NCBI GenBank assembly: GCA_017305665.1
Contig: JAFKKH010000013.1
Coordinates: 1 to 64,000, forward strand
Direction: 5' to 3'
Source of the DNA: Hyphomicrobiales bacterium
GTDB lineage: Bacteria > Pseudomonadota > Alphaproteobacteria > Rhizobiales > Xanthobacteraceae
Length of the DNA: 64,000 nucleotides
Numbering within the stretch: the stretch's first letter is position 1; every line of letters starts with the position of its first letter. A program made the translations under genes and the position numbers. Below the pieces are notes generated by a model. The model worked only from the letters and a program-made list of their open reading frames with translations, made no database searches and was not told where the DNA came from. Of the stretch, positions 46,990 to 57,321 are shown in pieces.

Positions 46990-49332
46990 ATGCTCGCACG
47001 GGGCACGATGCGGACGATCCTCCCGGAGGCATTCCGCGCCGAGGAAACGCGGAACACGAGAAGCTTCGGGATGTCCATGAGGGCGCGACTATTCAGGATT
47101 AAAGCACGACTACGCCGGCTGGTGCGGCGCCATCCTCGGCTCAATCTGGCCTTTCGCACCTTTACGATGTTTTCCGTCGCGTTCGGCGGCGCCTACGGAT
47201 TCATTTCCGGAAGCAGGAGTGCCAACTACGACCCGAACACCTTTGCGATCGGCGCGAGCTTCCTGTTCGCACTCGCCTGTGTCGCGCTGGCAATTCTGAG
47301 TATGCGACTGCGCTGGATGCGCAGAAAGGTTCGCAAGATCGCCCTTCACAATGAAGCGCTCGCAGACCGGAACTGGGAACTGAAGGAAGCCGAGGAGCGG
47401 GCACGCAGCCTTTTCGAGTCGCAGGATGACCTGATCGTGCTGCGCGACGCGAACGGCCTCATCACCTCGCTCAACGACGCCTATTGTGCACTGGCTCAAC
47501 GCTCGAGAACCGAACTGCTCGGCAGCGCATTCATACTTCCGGTCCTTGAACAGGGCGAGAGTACGCTGGAGCCGAACGGCACGAGAACGCACGATCAGCG
47601 GATCGAAACGGCGCACGGCCCGCGCTGGATCGCATGGCGCGAAGGTCTGGTCCGCACCGATGCAAACCGCCCGGCGGAATTGCAATCCGTCGGTCGCGAC
47701 GTCACAAACCGCACCGAGACCGAACGTGCGCTCGGCGAGGCACGCGATCACGCAAACGCTGCAAACCGCGCCAAATCGCGCTTTTTGGCAATGACCTCGC
47801 ATGAAATCCGCACGCCGCTCAACGGCATCATCGGGATGAGCGGACTGTTGCTCGACACCTCGCTCACCCCGGAGCAGGTTACTTATGCCAAAGCCATCAA
47901 GACGTCCGGAGACTCGTTGCTGTCGCTGATCGAGGAGTTGCTCGACTATTCCAAGATCGAGGCCGGCAAGATCGATCTCGAAAGCCGCCCGTTCATCCTG
48001 TCAGACCTGATCGAGGACATCACCGAACTGCTGGCACCCCGCGCGCAAGCGCGACAGCTTGAAGTGGCGGCCTACATCGATGAGCGGCTGCCGATCGAAG
48101 TCGTGGGCGATGTCGCACGATTGCGGCAGGTGCTGCTCAATCTTGCCGGCAATGCCATCAAGTTCACGCTATCAGGCGGCGTCGCGCTGATCGTCGAGCC
48201 TGGGATCTGGCCGGGCGAAATCCTCTTCCTGGTTCGCGACACCGGAATCGGTATTGCACCGGATGCGCAAGCGCGGATTTTCCGCGAGTTCGAACAGGCC
48301 GATGAACGGATCGCCCGCAACTATGGCGGAACAGGACTGGGGCTCAGCATCAGCGAGCGCATCATCAAACGGATGGGCGGACGCATCGCGCTCGAAAGCA
48401 AGCCGGGCGCGGGTTCGACATTCGAAGTGTCGATTCCCCTCACCGCACCGGACAATGCGCCCGAGCGAAAGTCGTTCGCGCCTGATCTGACCGGACAATC
48501 CATCATGCTGGTGGCGCCTCAAACCATCGAAGCATCCCTGCTCGCACGACGGCTGGAGCGATGGGGTGCCCAGACCTGCGCGGTGTCGGACCTCGATGTC
48601 GCTCGCGCCCTGCTTCCGGAGCGGCCGTGGCACACCGTGTTCGTCGACAATGCCATGGGCGCGGACGATGTTTGGCGTTTTGGGCAAGCCGCATGCCAGT
48701 CCGCCACGCGGCGGATCGTTATGGTGACGCCATCGACGCGGCACGATCTTCAGTCCGCAGGCGCAGCGGCATTTACCGGTTATCTGGTCAAACCTCTGAG
48801 GGCTGCATCGATCGCTGCGCGTTTGACCGCACCAGCGGACGGTTTGAGCTCGCTCGAGGCGATCGACAGCCTGTCCGATCGTGATGCGCTCGCAGAAGCC
48901 GAGGCGCCATCGACGGCGCCAACGCAAAGTCTCTCGATTCTCGTGGCCGAGGACAACGAGATCAACGCGCTGTTGATGCGCTCGCTCCTGACCCGTCTCG
49001 GGCACGAGGTGATCATCACTCAGAACGGCGAGGAAGCGCTGGAATCCTGGCTCGCTGCCGAAACCGCGGGCGCACCGTACGATCTCATTCTGATGGACGT
49101 CCAGATGCCGAAACTTGATGGCATCGAAACCACAAAACGGATTCGCGAACTGGAGGCCGGTCAGCGTGTTCGCCGCACAACCATCCTGGCGCTGACGGCC
49201 AATACACAGATGGACGACCGTTATGCCTGCTTTGAAGCCGGAATGGATGGTTTTCTTGTCAAACCGCTCGATCGTGAAAAGCTGGCCGACGCGCTAGCCG
49301 GATTAGTTGCTGCCCGTCATATCACGGCCTAG
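46990..49332 (+). CDS. Hybrid sensor histidine kinase with PAS and two receiver domains
   Basis: This ~780-residue membrane kinase has two transmembrane helices near residues 55-105, a coiled linker and a PAS domain ([25 protein letters not shown]). The HisKA core follows with [15 protein letters not shown] (His271), and an HATPase domain ([42 protein letters not shown]). Then comes a degenerate receiver ([19 protein letters not shown], keeping FVDNAMG). A canonical receiver has LILMDVQMP (Asp703) and ends FLVKPLD. Similar hybrids regulate the cell cycle and stress response. The target is unknown. Start ATGs at 46990, 47008 and 47071 are possible. None has a good ribosome-binding site. Confidence 0.87.
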   Translation: MLARGTMRTILPEAFRAEETRNTRSFGMSMRARLFRIKARLRRLVRRHPRLNLAFRTFTMFSVAFGGAYGFISGSRSANYDPNTFAIGASFLFALACVALAILSMRLRWMRRKVRKIALHNEALADRNWELKEAEERARSLFESQDDLIVLRDANGLITSLNDAYCALAQRSRTELLGSAFILPVLEQGESTLEPNGTRTHDQRIETAHGPRWIAWREGLVRTDANRPAELQSVGRDVTNRTETERALGEARDHANAANRAKSRFLAMTSHEIRTPLNGIIGMSGLLLDTSLTPEQVTYAKAIKTSGDSLLSLIEELLDYSKIEAGKIDLESRPFILSDLIEDITELLAPRAQARQLEVAAYIDERLPIEVVGDVARLRQVLLNLAGNAIKFTLSGGVALIVEPGIWPGEILFLVRDTGIGIAPDAQARIFREFEQADERIARNYGGTGLGLSISERIIKRMGGRIALESKPGAGSTFEVSIPLTAPDNAPERKSFAPDLTGQSIMLVAPQTIEASLLARRLERWGAQTCAVSDLDVARALLPERPWHTVFVDNAMGADDVWRFGQAACQSATRRIVMVTPSTRHDLQSAGAAAFTGYLVKPLRAASIAARLTAPADGLSSLEAIDSLSDRDALAEAEAPSTAPTQSLSILVAEDNEINALLMRSLLTRLGHEVIITQNGEEALESWLAAETAGAPYDLILMDVQMPKLDGIETTKRIRELEAGQRVRRTTILALTANTQMDDRYACFEAGMDGFLVKPLDREKLADALAGLVAARHITA

Positions 49333-50285
49333 AGCCGTCGCAGTGCGACCTGCTCGACTACGTGATCCGCGCCCTTCTTGAGGATCAGCGTCGCGCGCGG
49401 CCGCGTCGGCAGGATATTGTCCTCGAGATTGGCCAGATTGGTGCGCTCCCAGATGGCCACGGCGGTCGCGGTCGCCTCGTCATCCGACAACAGCGCATAG
49501 CGATGGAAATAGGATCGCGGGTCGTGAAAAGCCGTGTCCCGCAGGGTGAGGAATCGCTTCACGTACCAGTTGCGCAGCACCGGTTCGTCGGCATCGATAT
49601 AGACCGAGAAGTCGAAGAAGTCGGATACGACAGGCACCGCCTTGCCATCGCGCGGCAGACGTCCGGTCTGCAGGACATTGACACCTTCGACGATCAGGAT
49701 GTCCGGCTGGCTGACCTCGATCCATTTATTGGGAACGATGTCGTAGGTCAGATGCGAATAGACCGGCGCGCGCACCGGCGTGCGACCCGCCTTGATATCG
49801 CTCAGGAATGACAGCAGCCGAGGCAGATCGTAGCTCTCGGGGAAACCCTTTTTCTGCATCAGCCCCTGGCGCTCGAGCGACGCGTTCGGAAACAGAAAGC
49901 CGTCGGTGGTGACGAGATCGACCTTAGGCCGCGGCGACCATCGTGCCAGCAAGGCTTGCAACACGCGCGCTGTGGTCGATTTTCCGACTGCGACCGACCC
50001 GGCAACACCAATGATGTATGGCATCTTGCGGTCTTCAATGCCCAGAAACTGGCGCTGAGCCACAAAGAGCCGCTGCATCGATGCAACATAGATGGACAGC
50101 AATCTCGATAACGGCAGATAGATTTCCTCGACCTCGGTGAGATCGAGTCGATCGTGCATCGACCGCAAAGCCGCGATCTCTTCAGAGGCCAAAGTCATCG
50201 GCATATCGTCGCGCAGCTTCGCCCACTGCGCGCGGGAGAAAACCCGGTATGGATTGTATTGCTGCTGCTCCGTTCGCATGTCCAT
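49329..50285 (-). CDS. coaA: Pantothenate kinase (type I)
   Basis: CoaA phosphorylates pantothenate, the controlling step of coenzyme A synthesis. The 318-residue product has [18 protein letters not shown] as P-loop, [20 protein letters not shown] and the [21 protein letters not shown] region. ATG 50285 and ATG 50279 are both possible. It is the last gene of the histidine run, starting 18 bases after hisE. It converges on the hybrid kinase gene with a 4-base stop overlap. Confidence 0.96.
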   Translation of the reverse strand: MDMRTEQQQYNPYRVFSRAQWAKLRDDMPMTLASEEIAALRSMHDRLDLTEVEEIYLPLSRLLSIYVASMQRLFVAQRQFLGIEDRKMPYIIGVAGSVAVGKSTTARVLQALLARWSPRPKVDLVTTDGFLFPNASLERQGLMQKKGFPESYDLPRLLSFLSDIKAGRTPVRAPVYSHLTYDIVPNKWIEVSQPDILIVEGVNVLQTGRLPRDGKAVPVVSDFFDFSVYIDADEPVLRNWYVKRFLTLRDTAFHDPRSYFHRYALLSDDEATATAVAIWERTNLANLEDNILPTRPRATLILKKGADHVVEQVALRRL

Positions 50286-50303
50286 AGCCGTCGCCTTATG
50301 CAA

Positions 50304-50627
50304 CTAATCGCGCTTGCGCGCGGCCTTCTCTTCCAGACCGGACATTCCCGTCCGCTTTTCGAGCGCGGCCTCGACATCGGCCAGCGTTACGTTGCTTGCC
50401 TTCAGCAGCACCAGCAAATGAAACAGAACGTCGGCGCTTTCGGCGATCAGGTGATCCCGATCGTTCTCCGCCGCAGCGATCACTGTCTCGACCGCTTCCT
50501 CGCCGAATTTCTTGGCGCAATGAATGGGGCCCTTGTCGAGCAGTTTGCGCGTGTACGACGTCTCGCCGCCCGCCGCAGCGCGGGCATCAATGATTCCGGT
50601 CAGGTCGTGAAGCGTGAAACGCGGCAT
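50304..50627 (-). CDS. hisE: Phosphoribosyl-ATP pyrophosphatase
   Basis: HisE hydrolyses phosphoribosyl-ATP to phosphoribosyl-AMP in histidine synthesis. The 107-residue product has the MazG-like helical pattern with KKFGEEAVETVIAAAENDRDHLIAESADVLFHLLVLL. It is encoded separately from hisI, the usual arrangement in this group. ATG 50627 is chosen at MPRFTLHDL, 85 bases after the hisF stop. The frame is open a few codons further upstream. Confidence 0.95.
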   Translation of the reverse strand: MPRFTLHDLTGIIDARAAAGGETSYTRKLLDKGPIHCAKKFGEEAVETVIAAAENDRDHLIAESADVLFHLLVLLKASNVTLADVEAALEKRTGMSGLEEKAARKRD

Positions 50628-50712
50628 ACTTACTCTACTCAACAGACGCGCCAGACTGTGTCCGCAGGCCTGGCCGCTCCGCCTGCTTTAGCATTTCTTT
50701 CAAGGGGAGTCG

Positions 50713-51489
50713 TCAAGGATCGACCCGCATCGGCAGCCCCGCCCGGACCATATGATCCTTGGCTTCGCGGATGGTAAACTCGCCGAAATGGAAGATCGAG
50801 GCGGCGAGAACCGCGGTGGCGTGGCCTTCGCGAATGCCGTCGACCAGATGGTCGAGATTACCCACGCCACCGGACGCGATCACCGGTACGGGGACACTGT
50901 CTGCCACCAGCCGGGTCAGCGGCAGATCAAACCCCTGGCGGGTGCCGTCGCGATCCATCGATGTCAGAAGGATTTCGCCGGCGCCGAGCGAGACCACTTC
51001 CTGCGCATATTCGATGGCATCGATGCCGGTTGATTTGCGGCCTCCGTGGGTGAAGATCTCCCAGCGGTCCGACCCGCCAGTCTTGGACACCAGCTTGGCA
51101 TCGATCGCAACCACGATGCACTGGTCGCCAAACTTCTCGGCAGCCTCTTTGACGAACTCGCGCCGGCTGACCGCTGCACTGTTGATCGACACCTTGTCTG
51201 CACCGGAGCGCAGCAGAGTGCGAATGTCATCGATGGTGCGAACGCCGCCGCCGACCGTCACCGGCATGAAGCAGGCTTCCGCCGTGCGACGGACCACATC
51301 GAGCATGATCCCGCGATTTTCGTGGGTCGCGGTGATGTCGAGAAAGGTCAATTCGTCCGCACCCGCGGCATCATAGGCGATCGCGGCTTCGACGGGATCG
51401 CCCGCATCGCGCAGATCGACGAAGTTGACGCCCTTGACGACCCGGCCGTCCTTGACGTCGAGGCAGGGAATGACGCGAGCCTTGAACAT
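50713..51489 (-). CDS. hisF: Imidazole glycerol phosphate synthase subunit HisF
   Basis: HisF is the cyclase half of imidazole glycerol phosphate synthase, using ammonia from HisH. The 258-residue barrel has [20 protein letters not shown] with the catalytic Asp at the start, [11 protein letters not shown] and [13 protein letters not shown] phosphate sites. GAGGAG precedes ATG 51489. It follows hisA by 9 bases. Confidence 0.98.
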   Translation of the reverse strand: MFKARVIPCLDVKDGRVVKGVNFVDLRDAGDPVEAAIAYDAAGADELTFLDITATHENRGIMLDVVRRTAEACFMPVTVGGGVRTIDDIRTLLRSGADKVSINSAAVSRREFVKEAAEKFGDQCIVVAIDAKLVSKTGGSDRWEIFTHGGRKSTGIDAIEYAQEVVSLGAGEILLTSMDRDGTRQGFDLPLTRLVADSVPVPVIASGGVGNLDHLVDGIREGHATAVLAASIFHFGEFTIREAKDHMVRAGLPMRVDP

Positions 51490-51498
51490 TGTTGCTCC

Positions 51499-52239
51499 TC
51501 AGGCCGCCGCACGCGCCGCGCGGATCAGCGCCAGTGCCTGAGCGGGATCGAGCCGGCCGTCATAGAGCGCCCGTCCTGCGATGGCGCCAGCGAGCTTCCT
51601 TGCACGCGGTGTGAGCATCGCCTTGACGTCCTCGATGGACGCGAGACCCCCGGATGCAATCACCGGAATCGAGATGTTGTCGGCGAGCGCGATGGTGGCG
51701 TCGAGATTGAGCCCCTTCAGCAAGCCGTCACGCGCGATATCGGTGAAGATGATGGCGGCGACGCCCGCATCCTCGAAGCGCCGCGCAATCTCGAGCGCGG
51801 TCACTTCCGAGGTTTCGGCCCAACCTTCGACGGCGACCCTGCCATCGCGCGCATCGAGACCCACCGCGACACGTCCCGGAAATGTCTTGGCCGCTTGCTT
51901 GACGAAAGCCGGATCGCGCACCGCAGCCGTACCGATGATGACCCGCGCGATGCCTTTGGCGAGCCATGCTTCGACCGTCTTCAGGTCTCGAATGCCGCCG
52001 CCAAGCTGCACCGGCATGGTCACGGCTTTCAGCATGCGCTCCACCGCATCCGCATTGACCGGCTTGCCGGCAAATGCGCCGTCGAGATCGACCACATGCA
52101 GGTACTCGAAGCCTTGCGAGGCAAACGCGCGCGCCTGTTCGGCGGGATCGATATTGAACACGGTCGCGCGTGCCATATCGCCCTGCTCGAGGCGCACGCA
52201 CTGGCCGTTCTTGAGGTCGATAGCTGGAAAAAGAATCAC
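51499..52239 (-). CDS. hisA: HisA isomerase (phosphoribosylformimino-AICAR-P isomerase)
   Basis: HisA isomerises ProFAR to PRFAR in the fourth step of histidine synthesis. The 246-residue barrel has [16 protein letters not shown] with the acid/base Asp, [16 protein letters not shown], and [16 protein letters not shown]. The start is GTG 52239, which overlaps the hisH stop by 4 bases (GTGA) and has GTGGAAG upstream. No ATG exists nearby in the proper place. Confidence 0.97.
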   Translation of the reverse strand: MILFPAIDLKNGQCVRLEQGDMARATVFNIDPAEQARAFASQGFEYLHVVDLDGAFAGKPVNADAVERMLKAVTMPVQLGGGIRDLKTVEAWLAKGIARVIIGTAAVRDPAFVKQAAKTFPGRVAVGLDARDGRVAVEGWAETSEVTALEIARRFEDAGVAAIIFTDIARDGLLKGLNLDATIALADNISIPVIASGGLASIEDVKAMLTPRARKLAGAIAGRALYDGRLDPAQALALIRAARAAA

Positions 52240-52886
52240 GGCTTCCACTTCAGGAAATTCGAAATCAGCGCCAATCCGAAACGCTGGCTCTTCTCGGGGT
52301 GAAACTGGGTGCCGATCGCAGTGTCCTTGCCGACGATGGCCGTTACCGGCCCGCCGTAATCCGCGCGCGCCAGCACATCGGCTTCGTTCGCCGCATTCAA
52401 GTGATAGGAATGCACGAAATAAGCATGGCGGCCTTTCGGACCCAGAGGCAGTCGCTCCAGCACCGGATGTTCTTGCACGAGGTCGAGCGTGTTCCAGCCC
52501 ATGTGCGGGATCTTCAGGCTCTCGTCGCGCGGTGAAATCTTCTCGACATCTCCGGCGATCCAGTTGAGTCCGTCGGTCGTGACGTGCTCCTTGCCGCGCG
52601 TCGCCATCAGTTGCATGCCGACACAGATGCCAAAGAACGGACGCGCCTTGTCGCGCACGACCTCCGTCAGAGCCTCGACCATGCCGTCGAGCGCATCGAG
52701 CCCTCTGCGGCAATCGGCGAACGCCCCCACACCGGGCAGCACGACACGATCAGCGCGAAACACCACGTCGGGATCGCGCGTCACGACGATCTTTTCCGGA
52801 TCATCCATACTGCGCGTCGCCCGCTCAAATGCCTTGGCAGCCGAGTGCAAATTACCGGAGCCGTAATCGATGATGGCAACGCTCAC
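52236..52886 (-). CDS. hisH: Imidazole glycerol phosphate synthase subunit HisH
   Basis: HisH is the class I glutamine amidotransferase that supplies ammonia to HisF. The 216-residue product has [21 protein letters not shown], the nucleophile elbow [12 protein letters not shown], and the catalytic HPEKSQRFG near the C-terminus. The start is GTG (52884-52886), overlapping the DUF2628 gene stop by 4 bases. hisA overlaps its end likewise. Confidence 0.97.
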   Translation of the reverse strand: MSVAIIDYGSGNLHSAAKAFERATRSMDDPEKIVVTRDPDVVFRADRVVLPGVGAFADCRRGLDALDGMVEALTEVVRDKARPFFGICVGMQLMATRGKEHVTTDGLNWIAGDVEKISPRDESLKIPHMGWNTLDLVQEHPVLERLPLGPKGRHAYFVHSYHLNAANEADVLARADYGGPVTAIVGKDTAIGTQFHPEKSQRFGLALISNFLKWKP

Positions 52887-53413
52887 CGCGACCCTCCCGG
52901 CTGCGGAAACAGGCCGATGATATCGTTACCGGGGACCGGCGGCGGCTGCGAGGACGGCTGGCCCTGATTGTTGCGAGTGGGCGGCGGCGCCCCACGATCG
53001 ACGGCCGATGGATCGAAGTCCACGGGCCGCTTCATGGTCCAGCGGTCGAAGAAGCGCCGTTCGGCGGCCTCCTCATCGTCCCCAACGACCACATCGAGCA
53101 GACGCCACTTTCCACGCGACAACGTCCAGCGCCGCAGACTTGCCGCCTCAAGTCCCATCAGGATCGCGATCAGCAGCATGACGAGAGACCGCGTGCCAAA
53201 GCCAACGTGCAGCCACGACAGCGCCACCGTAACGGCGATCGACAGCAGGATATATCCGACAAGCGCCAGCCAAAGCCGACGATAAAGCAACCACACCGGG
53301 CCGAACACAAAGGCCCAGAACGAAAAGCCGTCGCGAACGAACACGAACCGGTCCGTCGTGCCGCGCATGTCCGTCCCGTCAGCCAATGGCCCATGGACTG
53401 TATAGACCGGCAT
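52883..53413 (-). CDS. DUF2628-family membrane protein inside the his operon
   Basis: This 176-residue protein of the DUF2628 family has an N-terminal PVYTVHGPL segment, the conserved [27 protein letters not shown] region, and three hydrophobic helices ([30 protein letters not shown]). The C-terminus is hydrophilic and Pro/Gln-rich. The function is unknown. It is 26 bases after hisB and its stop overlaps the hisH GTG start, so it is fixed inside the histidine operon. This arrangement is common in related genomes. Confidence 0.9.
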   Translation of the reverse strand: MPVYTVHGPLADGTDMRGTTDRFVFVRDGFSFWAFVFGPVWLLYRRLWLALVGYILLSIAVTVALSWLHVGFGTRSLVMLLIAILMGLEAASLRRWTLSRGKWRLLDVVVGDDEEAAERRFFDRWTMKRPVDFDPSAVDRGAPPPTRNNQGQPSSQPPPVPGNDIIGLFPQPGGSR

Positions 53414-53439
53414 TCAACTCTCCGCCGACGACAGCAAGA

Positions 53440-54033
53440 TCAGCCGCCAAGCTGACCCTTCGTGGATGGCACCTCGCCCGCAGCCCGCGGATCGATTGCA
53501 ACTGCGGCGCGGAGCGCCCGAGCCAGACCCTTGAAGCAGGATTCGGCGATATGGTGACTGTTCTCGCCATATAGGGTCTCGACGTGCAAAGTCACGCCCG
53601 CGTTGATCGCGAAGGCGTTGAACCATTCGCGCACCAGTTCGGTATCGAACTCACCGACCTTGTCGCGGGGAAACTCGACCTTGAACACCAGCACCGGGCG
53701 GCCCGAGATGTCAATCACGACGCGGGACAGCGTCTCGTCCATCGGCATATGGATGCTGGCATAGCGGGTGATCCCGGCCATGGTGCCGAGCGCTTGCTTG
53801 ACCGCCTGGCCGAGCGCGATGCCGACGTCCTCGGTGGTGTGGTGATGGTCGACATGGAGGTCGCCGTCCGCCTTGACGGTGATGTCGATGCGCGAATGGC
53901 GGGCAAGCAGATCCAGCATGTGGTCGAAAAAGCCGATGCCGGTCGCAACCTTGGACACACCGGAGCCATCGAGGTTCACCGCGACCTCGATGTCGGTTTC
54001 CTTGGTTTTGCGCTTGATCGTCGCCGTGCGCAT
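53440..54033 (-). CDS. hisB: Imidazoleglycerol-phosphate dehydratase
   Basis: HisB dehydrates imidazole glycerol phosphate to imidazole acetol phosphate. The 197-residue monofunctional form has [16 protein letters not shown], the metal-binding [18 protein letters not shown], and the second HxxE/HHxxE half with [24 protein letters not shown] (here [13 protein letters not shown]). It is the first gene of the hisB-DUF2628-hisH-hisA-hisF-hisE-coaA transcript, divergent from hslV. Confidence 0.97.
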   Translation of the reverse strand: MRTATIKRKTKETDIEVAVNLDGSGVSKVATGIGFFDHMLDLLARHSRIDITVKADGDLHVDHHHTTEDVGIALGQAVKQALGTMAGITRYASIHMPMDETLSRVVIDISGRPVLVFKVEFPRDKVGEFDTELVREWFNAFAINAGVTLHVETLYGENSHHIAESCFKGLARALRAAVAIDPRAAGEVPSTKGQLGG

Positions 54034-54163
54034 AAATCAGAACTCCAGAGCCTGAAACGCGCCCTTCTTAACAGGCCAAAACCGCATTCGCTACTGTGGG
54101 ATAGCCCGTTTCGGGGCCGTTTCTCCGGACATGGTGACCGGAAAACAGCCAAAATCGCCGCCG

Positions 54164-54193
54164 ATTGCAACCCTGGCCGCCAGCGCCTAAATC
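54164..54193 (+). promoter_or_regulatory. Candidate heat-shock promoter of hslV
   Basis: ATTGCAACCC (54164-54173) followed by CCTAAATC (54186-54193) resembles an RpoH promoter (CTTG, then CYTATnT after 17-18 bases) with one mismatch in each box. It would give a leader of ~14-20 bases before hslV. The heat-shock regulation of hslVU known in other bacteria makes it plausible. The match is weaker than that of dnaK. Confidence 0.35.
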
Positions 54194-54213
54194 AGCCCCA
54201 CCAGAGAGGTTCA

Positions 54214-54768
54214 ATGCAGGCATCACAATCAGAGGTTTGGCACGGCACCACGATCCTCACCGTCCGCAAGGGCGGCAAGGTCGTCATCGGCGGCGACGGC
54301 CAGGTCTCGATCGGCCAGACCGTCATCAAGTCCAACGCGAAGAAGGTCCGGAAGCTCGGCAAGGGTGACGTGATCGGCGGATTCGCCGGCGCGACCGCGG
54401 ACGCCTTTACCTTGTTCGAGCGGCTCGAAGCCAAGCTCGAGCAATATCCGGGTCAACTCACCCGCGCCGCGGTCGAACTCGCCAAGGACTGGCGCACCGA
54501 TCGCTACCTGCGGCGGCTTGAAGCCATGATGATCGTCGCCGACAAGGAGGTCTCGCTGGTGCTGACCGGCACCGGCGACGTGCTCGAGCCGGAAGAAGGC
54601 GTGATGGCGATCGGCTCAGGCGGAAACTATGCGCTGGCTGCCGCTCGCGCCCTGATCGACACCGACAAGGATGCCGAGACCATCGTCCGCCGCTCGCTCG
54701 ATATCGCCGCCGACATCTGCGTCTATACCAACCGCAACGTCACGATCGAGACACTGGCAGCGGGCTGA
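54214..54768 (+). CDS. hslV: ATP-dependent protease subunit HslV
   Basis: HslV is the peptidase ring of the HslUV (ClpYQ) protease. The 184-residue precursor has a short propeptide ([11 protein letters not shown]), then [22 protein letters not shown] with the catalytic threonine at residue 12. The rest shows [17 protein letters not shown]-type [18 protein letters not shown] and the C-terminal ITI region. GAGAGG precedes ATG 54214. hslU follows after the intervening DUF2585 gene. Confidence 0.97.
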   Translation: MQASQSEVWHGTTILTVRKGGKVVIGGDGQVSIGQTVIKSNAKKVRKLGKGDVIGGFAGATADAFTLFERLEAKLEQYPGQLTRAAVELAKDWRTDRYLRRLEAMMIVADKEVSLVLTGTGDVLEPEEGVMAIGSGGNYALAAARALIDTDKDAETIVRRSLDIAADICVYTNRNVTIETLAAG

Positions 54769-54772
54769 CCTG

Positions 54773-55378
54773 ATGCCCGGCCACACAGGGTCCGTTCCGC
54801 CGCCGCTCCGTCTCTCCGTGCTCAATGGCGCGCTGATCGTTCTCGGCCTGCTGACCGCGCAGGCCGCGATCCTGTACGCCATGGGCCGGGTCCCGATCTG
54901 CACCTGCGGCTACGTCAAGTTCTGGCACGGCGTGGTGCAAAGCTCCGAGAACTCGCAGCATCTTACCGACTGGTACACGTTCTCTCATATCATCCATGGA
55001 TTCCTGTTTTACGGCGCAACGTGGCTCGTCCTGCCTCGCGCGCCGTGGATCGCGCGGCTATTGATCGCCATGGTGATCGAGGGCGGTTGGGAGATCGTCG
55101 AGAATTCGCCGTGGATCATCGACCGCTATCGCGCCGGCACCATCTCGCTGGATTATTATGGCGACAGCATCGTCAATTCGCTGTCCGACACGCTGGCTAT
55201 GATCGTCGGCTTCGTGCTCGCGCGCAAATTGCCGGTTGCTTTGACAATCGCGATTGCGCTTCTGTTCGAGGTCCTGGTCGGATTGCACATCCGCGACAAT
55301 CTCACCCTCAACGTCATCATGCTGATCCATCCCTTCGAAGCCATCCGCCACTGGCAGGCCGGCCCGCCCATCATATGA
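54773..55378 (+). CDS. DUF2585 (UPF0314) membrane protein
   Basis: This 201-residue membrane protein of the UPF0314/DUF2585 family has four or five hydrophobic segments, with conserved [52 protein letters not shown] and [21 protein letters not shown]. The many conserved His, Asp and Glu residues suggest a metal site or enzyme. Its function is unknown. It sits between hslV and hslU with 4 and 39 bases around it, so it is probably co-expressed with the protease. Confidence 0.9.
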   Translation: MPGHTGSVPPPLRLSVLNGALIVLGLLTAQAAILYAMGRVPICTCGYVKFWHGVVQSSENSQHLTDWYTFSHIIHGFLFYGATWLVLPRAPWIARLLIAMVIEGGWEIVENSPWIIDRYRAGTISLDYYGDSIVNSLSDTLAMIVGFVLARKLPVALTIAIALLFEVLVGLHIRDNLTLNVIMLIHPFEAIRHWQAGPPII

Positions 55379-55417
55379 CCGGCTTGCTCCCGCCACGATT
55401 CCACATATCTTGAGATC

Positions 55418-56719
55418 ATGACGCACTTCTCCCCTCGCGAAATCGTTTCCGAACTCGACCGCTTCATTGTCGGCCAGACCGATGCCAAGCGCGCCGTCTC
55501 CATTGCCTTGCGCAATCGCTGGCGGCGCCAGCAACTCACGGGATCGCTGCGAGAAGAAGTCTTGCCGAAAAACATCCTGATGATTGGTCCCACCGGCGTC
55601 GGCAAGACCGAAATCGCTCGACGGCTGGCCAAGCTTGCCAACGCCCCCTTCATCAAGGTCGAAGCGACGAAATTTACCGAAGTCGGATATGTCGGGCGCG
55701 ACGTCGAGCAGATCGTTCGCGACCTTGTGGAAGTCGCAATCGCCCAGACCCGCGAGCGCAAACGCAAGGATGTTCAGGCCCGCGCGCAGCTCGCCGCCGA
55801 AGAACGTGTGCTGGACGCGCTGGTGGGAGCCAATTCCAGCGCAGCGACGCGGGATTCGTTCCGCAAGAAGTTGCGGGCCGGCGAACTCAATGACAAGGAA
55901 ATCGAGATCGAGACTCAAACATCCGGTGGAACGCCGATGTTCGAGATTCCAGGCATGCCGGGCGCACAGGTTGGCGCAATTTCGATCGGCGACATCTTTG
56001 GCAAGATGGGCGGCAGGACGAAGACCCGCCGTCTGACCGTCGAGGACTCGCACGAGATCCTGGTCAACGAAGAGTCCGACAAGCTGCTCGACAGCGATCA
56101 GTTGACCCAGGAAGCGATCGCCGCGGTCGAGAACGACGGCATCGTCTTCCTGGACGAGATCGACAAGATCTGCGTGCGTGACGGCCGTAGCGGCGGCGAC
56201 GTGTCGCGTGAAGGTGTGCAGCGCGACCTACTGCCGCTGATCGAAGGGACCACGGTCTCCACCAAACATGGCGCGGTGAAAACCGATCATATCCTGTTCA
56301 TCGCGTCGGGCGCATTCCACATTGCCAAGCCGTCGGACCTGCTGCCCGAACTGCAGGGCCGGCTACCGATCCGTGTCGAGCTCGACGCCCTGACGCGCGA
56401 CGACATGCGGCGTATCCTGACCGAGCCGGAGGCGTCGCTCCTCAAGCAGTATATCGCATTGATGCAGACCGAGGGCGTCACGCTCGACATCACCGATGAC
56501 GCTATCGACGCTCTGGCGGACATCGCGGTCGCCGTGAATGCAACTGTGGAGAATATCGGGGCACGTCGGCTGCAGACGGTCATGGAGCGCGTGCTCGACG
56601 AGATTTCGTTCGTGGCGCCCGACCGCAACGGCGAAACGATCCGAATCGACGCAAGCTATGTGCAAAAGCACGTCGGCGATCTCGCCAAGAACGCCGATCT
56701 GAGCCGGTTCATTCTGTAG
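55418..56719 (+). CDS. hslU: ATP-dependent protease ATPase subunit HslU
   Basis: HslU is the AAA+ unfoldase that feeds HslV. The 433-residue product has [18 protein letters not shown] as Walker A, the pore loop [10 protein letters not shown], Walker [12 protein letters not shown], and the C-terminal sensor and tail ending DLSRFIL, which docks into HslV. The inserted I domain of ~110-240 is shortish with the basic [15 protein letters not shown]. It ends 17 bases before the convergent smr stop. Confidence 0.97.
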   Translation: MTHFSPREIVSELDRFIVGQTDAKRAVSIALRNRWRRQQLTGSLREEVLPKNILMIGPTGVGKTEIARRLAKLANAPFIKVEATKFTEVGYVGRDVEQIVRDLVEVAIAQTRERKRKDVQARAQLAAEERVLDALVGANSSAATRDSFRKKLRAGELNDKEIEIETQTSGGTPMFEIPGMPGAQVGAISIGDIFGKMGGRTKTRRLTVEDSHEILVNEESDKLLDSDQLTQEAIAAVENDGIVFLDEIDKICVRDGRSGGDVSREGVQRDLLPLIEGTTVSTKHGAVKTDHILFIASGAFHIAKPSDLLPELQGRLPIRVELDALTRDDMRRILTEPEASLLKQYIALMQTEGVTLDITDDAIDALADIAVAVNATVENIGARRLQTVMERVLDEISFVAPDRNGETIRIDASYVQKHVGDLAKNADLSRFIL

Positions 56720-56736
56720 ACTCTGATAACTGCGAG

Positions 56737-57321
56737 CTAGCGGCGACGGCGCAACCGCACATAGAGCGCGCCCTGCCCGCCGTGACCGATATGAGCCTCG
56801 TCGAAGCCGACGACGAGCGAGCGGAATTCCGGAAGGCCGAGCCATTGCGGGACCTGCCGGCGTAACACGCCACGTTCGGATTCCGGACCCGTCGTGCGAC
56901 CCTTGCCAGTGATGACAAGCACAAACGTAAACCCATCGCCGCAAGCCTGCTGCAGGAAGCGCAGCAGGGCCTGATGCGCGCGTGATTGCGTCATGCCATG
57001 CAGATCGATCCGGGCATCGATATCCTTATGACCGCGAGACAATTGCGATCGCTCGCGGCGGGTGAGCGTCGCCGGGGGCGGCGAGACGTCGCGCTTTACG
57101 GCTTTTTGACTAGCACTGGGTGGTGATACCGACTTGGATACTTTTGCCGATTTCGCACCAGCGTCCGATTCGATGACGAACGTCGCGACGGACTTGGCCC
57201 GCTGGTATTTGCGCAACGGCTTGGTCTGTTTGGCAACACTTTCCCATAATTGGCGCTCGTCCTCGCTGAGCGCCCGCTGGCGTCGCGGCCGTACGAAGAT
57301 GTCTGGAGGCGGGCGTTTCAT
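56737..57321 (-). CDS. Smr-domain protein (putative endonuclease)
   Basis: This 194-residue protein has a basic, flexible N-terminal half and a C-terminal Smr domain: DARIDLHGMTQSRAHQALLRFLQQA, VLVITGKGRTTGPESERGVLR and the closing GFDEAHIGHGGQGALYVRLRR. Smr domains nick branched DNA or RNA. The precise role is unknown. The ATG overlaps the mltA stop by 4 bases, so it is translated as part of the tim44-mltA-smr operon. Confidence 0.92.
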   Translation of the reverse strand: MKRPPPDIFVRPRRQRALSEDERQLWESVAKQTKPLRKYQRAKSVATFVIESDAGAKSAKVSKSVSPPSASQKAVKRDVSPPPATLTRRERSQLSRGHKDIDARIDLHGMTQSRAHQALLRFLQQACGDGFTFVLVITGKGRTTGPESERGVLRRQVPQWLGLPEFRSLVVGFDEAHIGHGGQGALYVRLRRRR

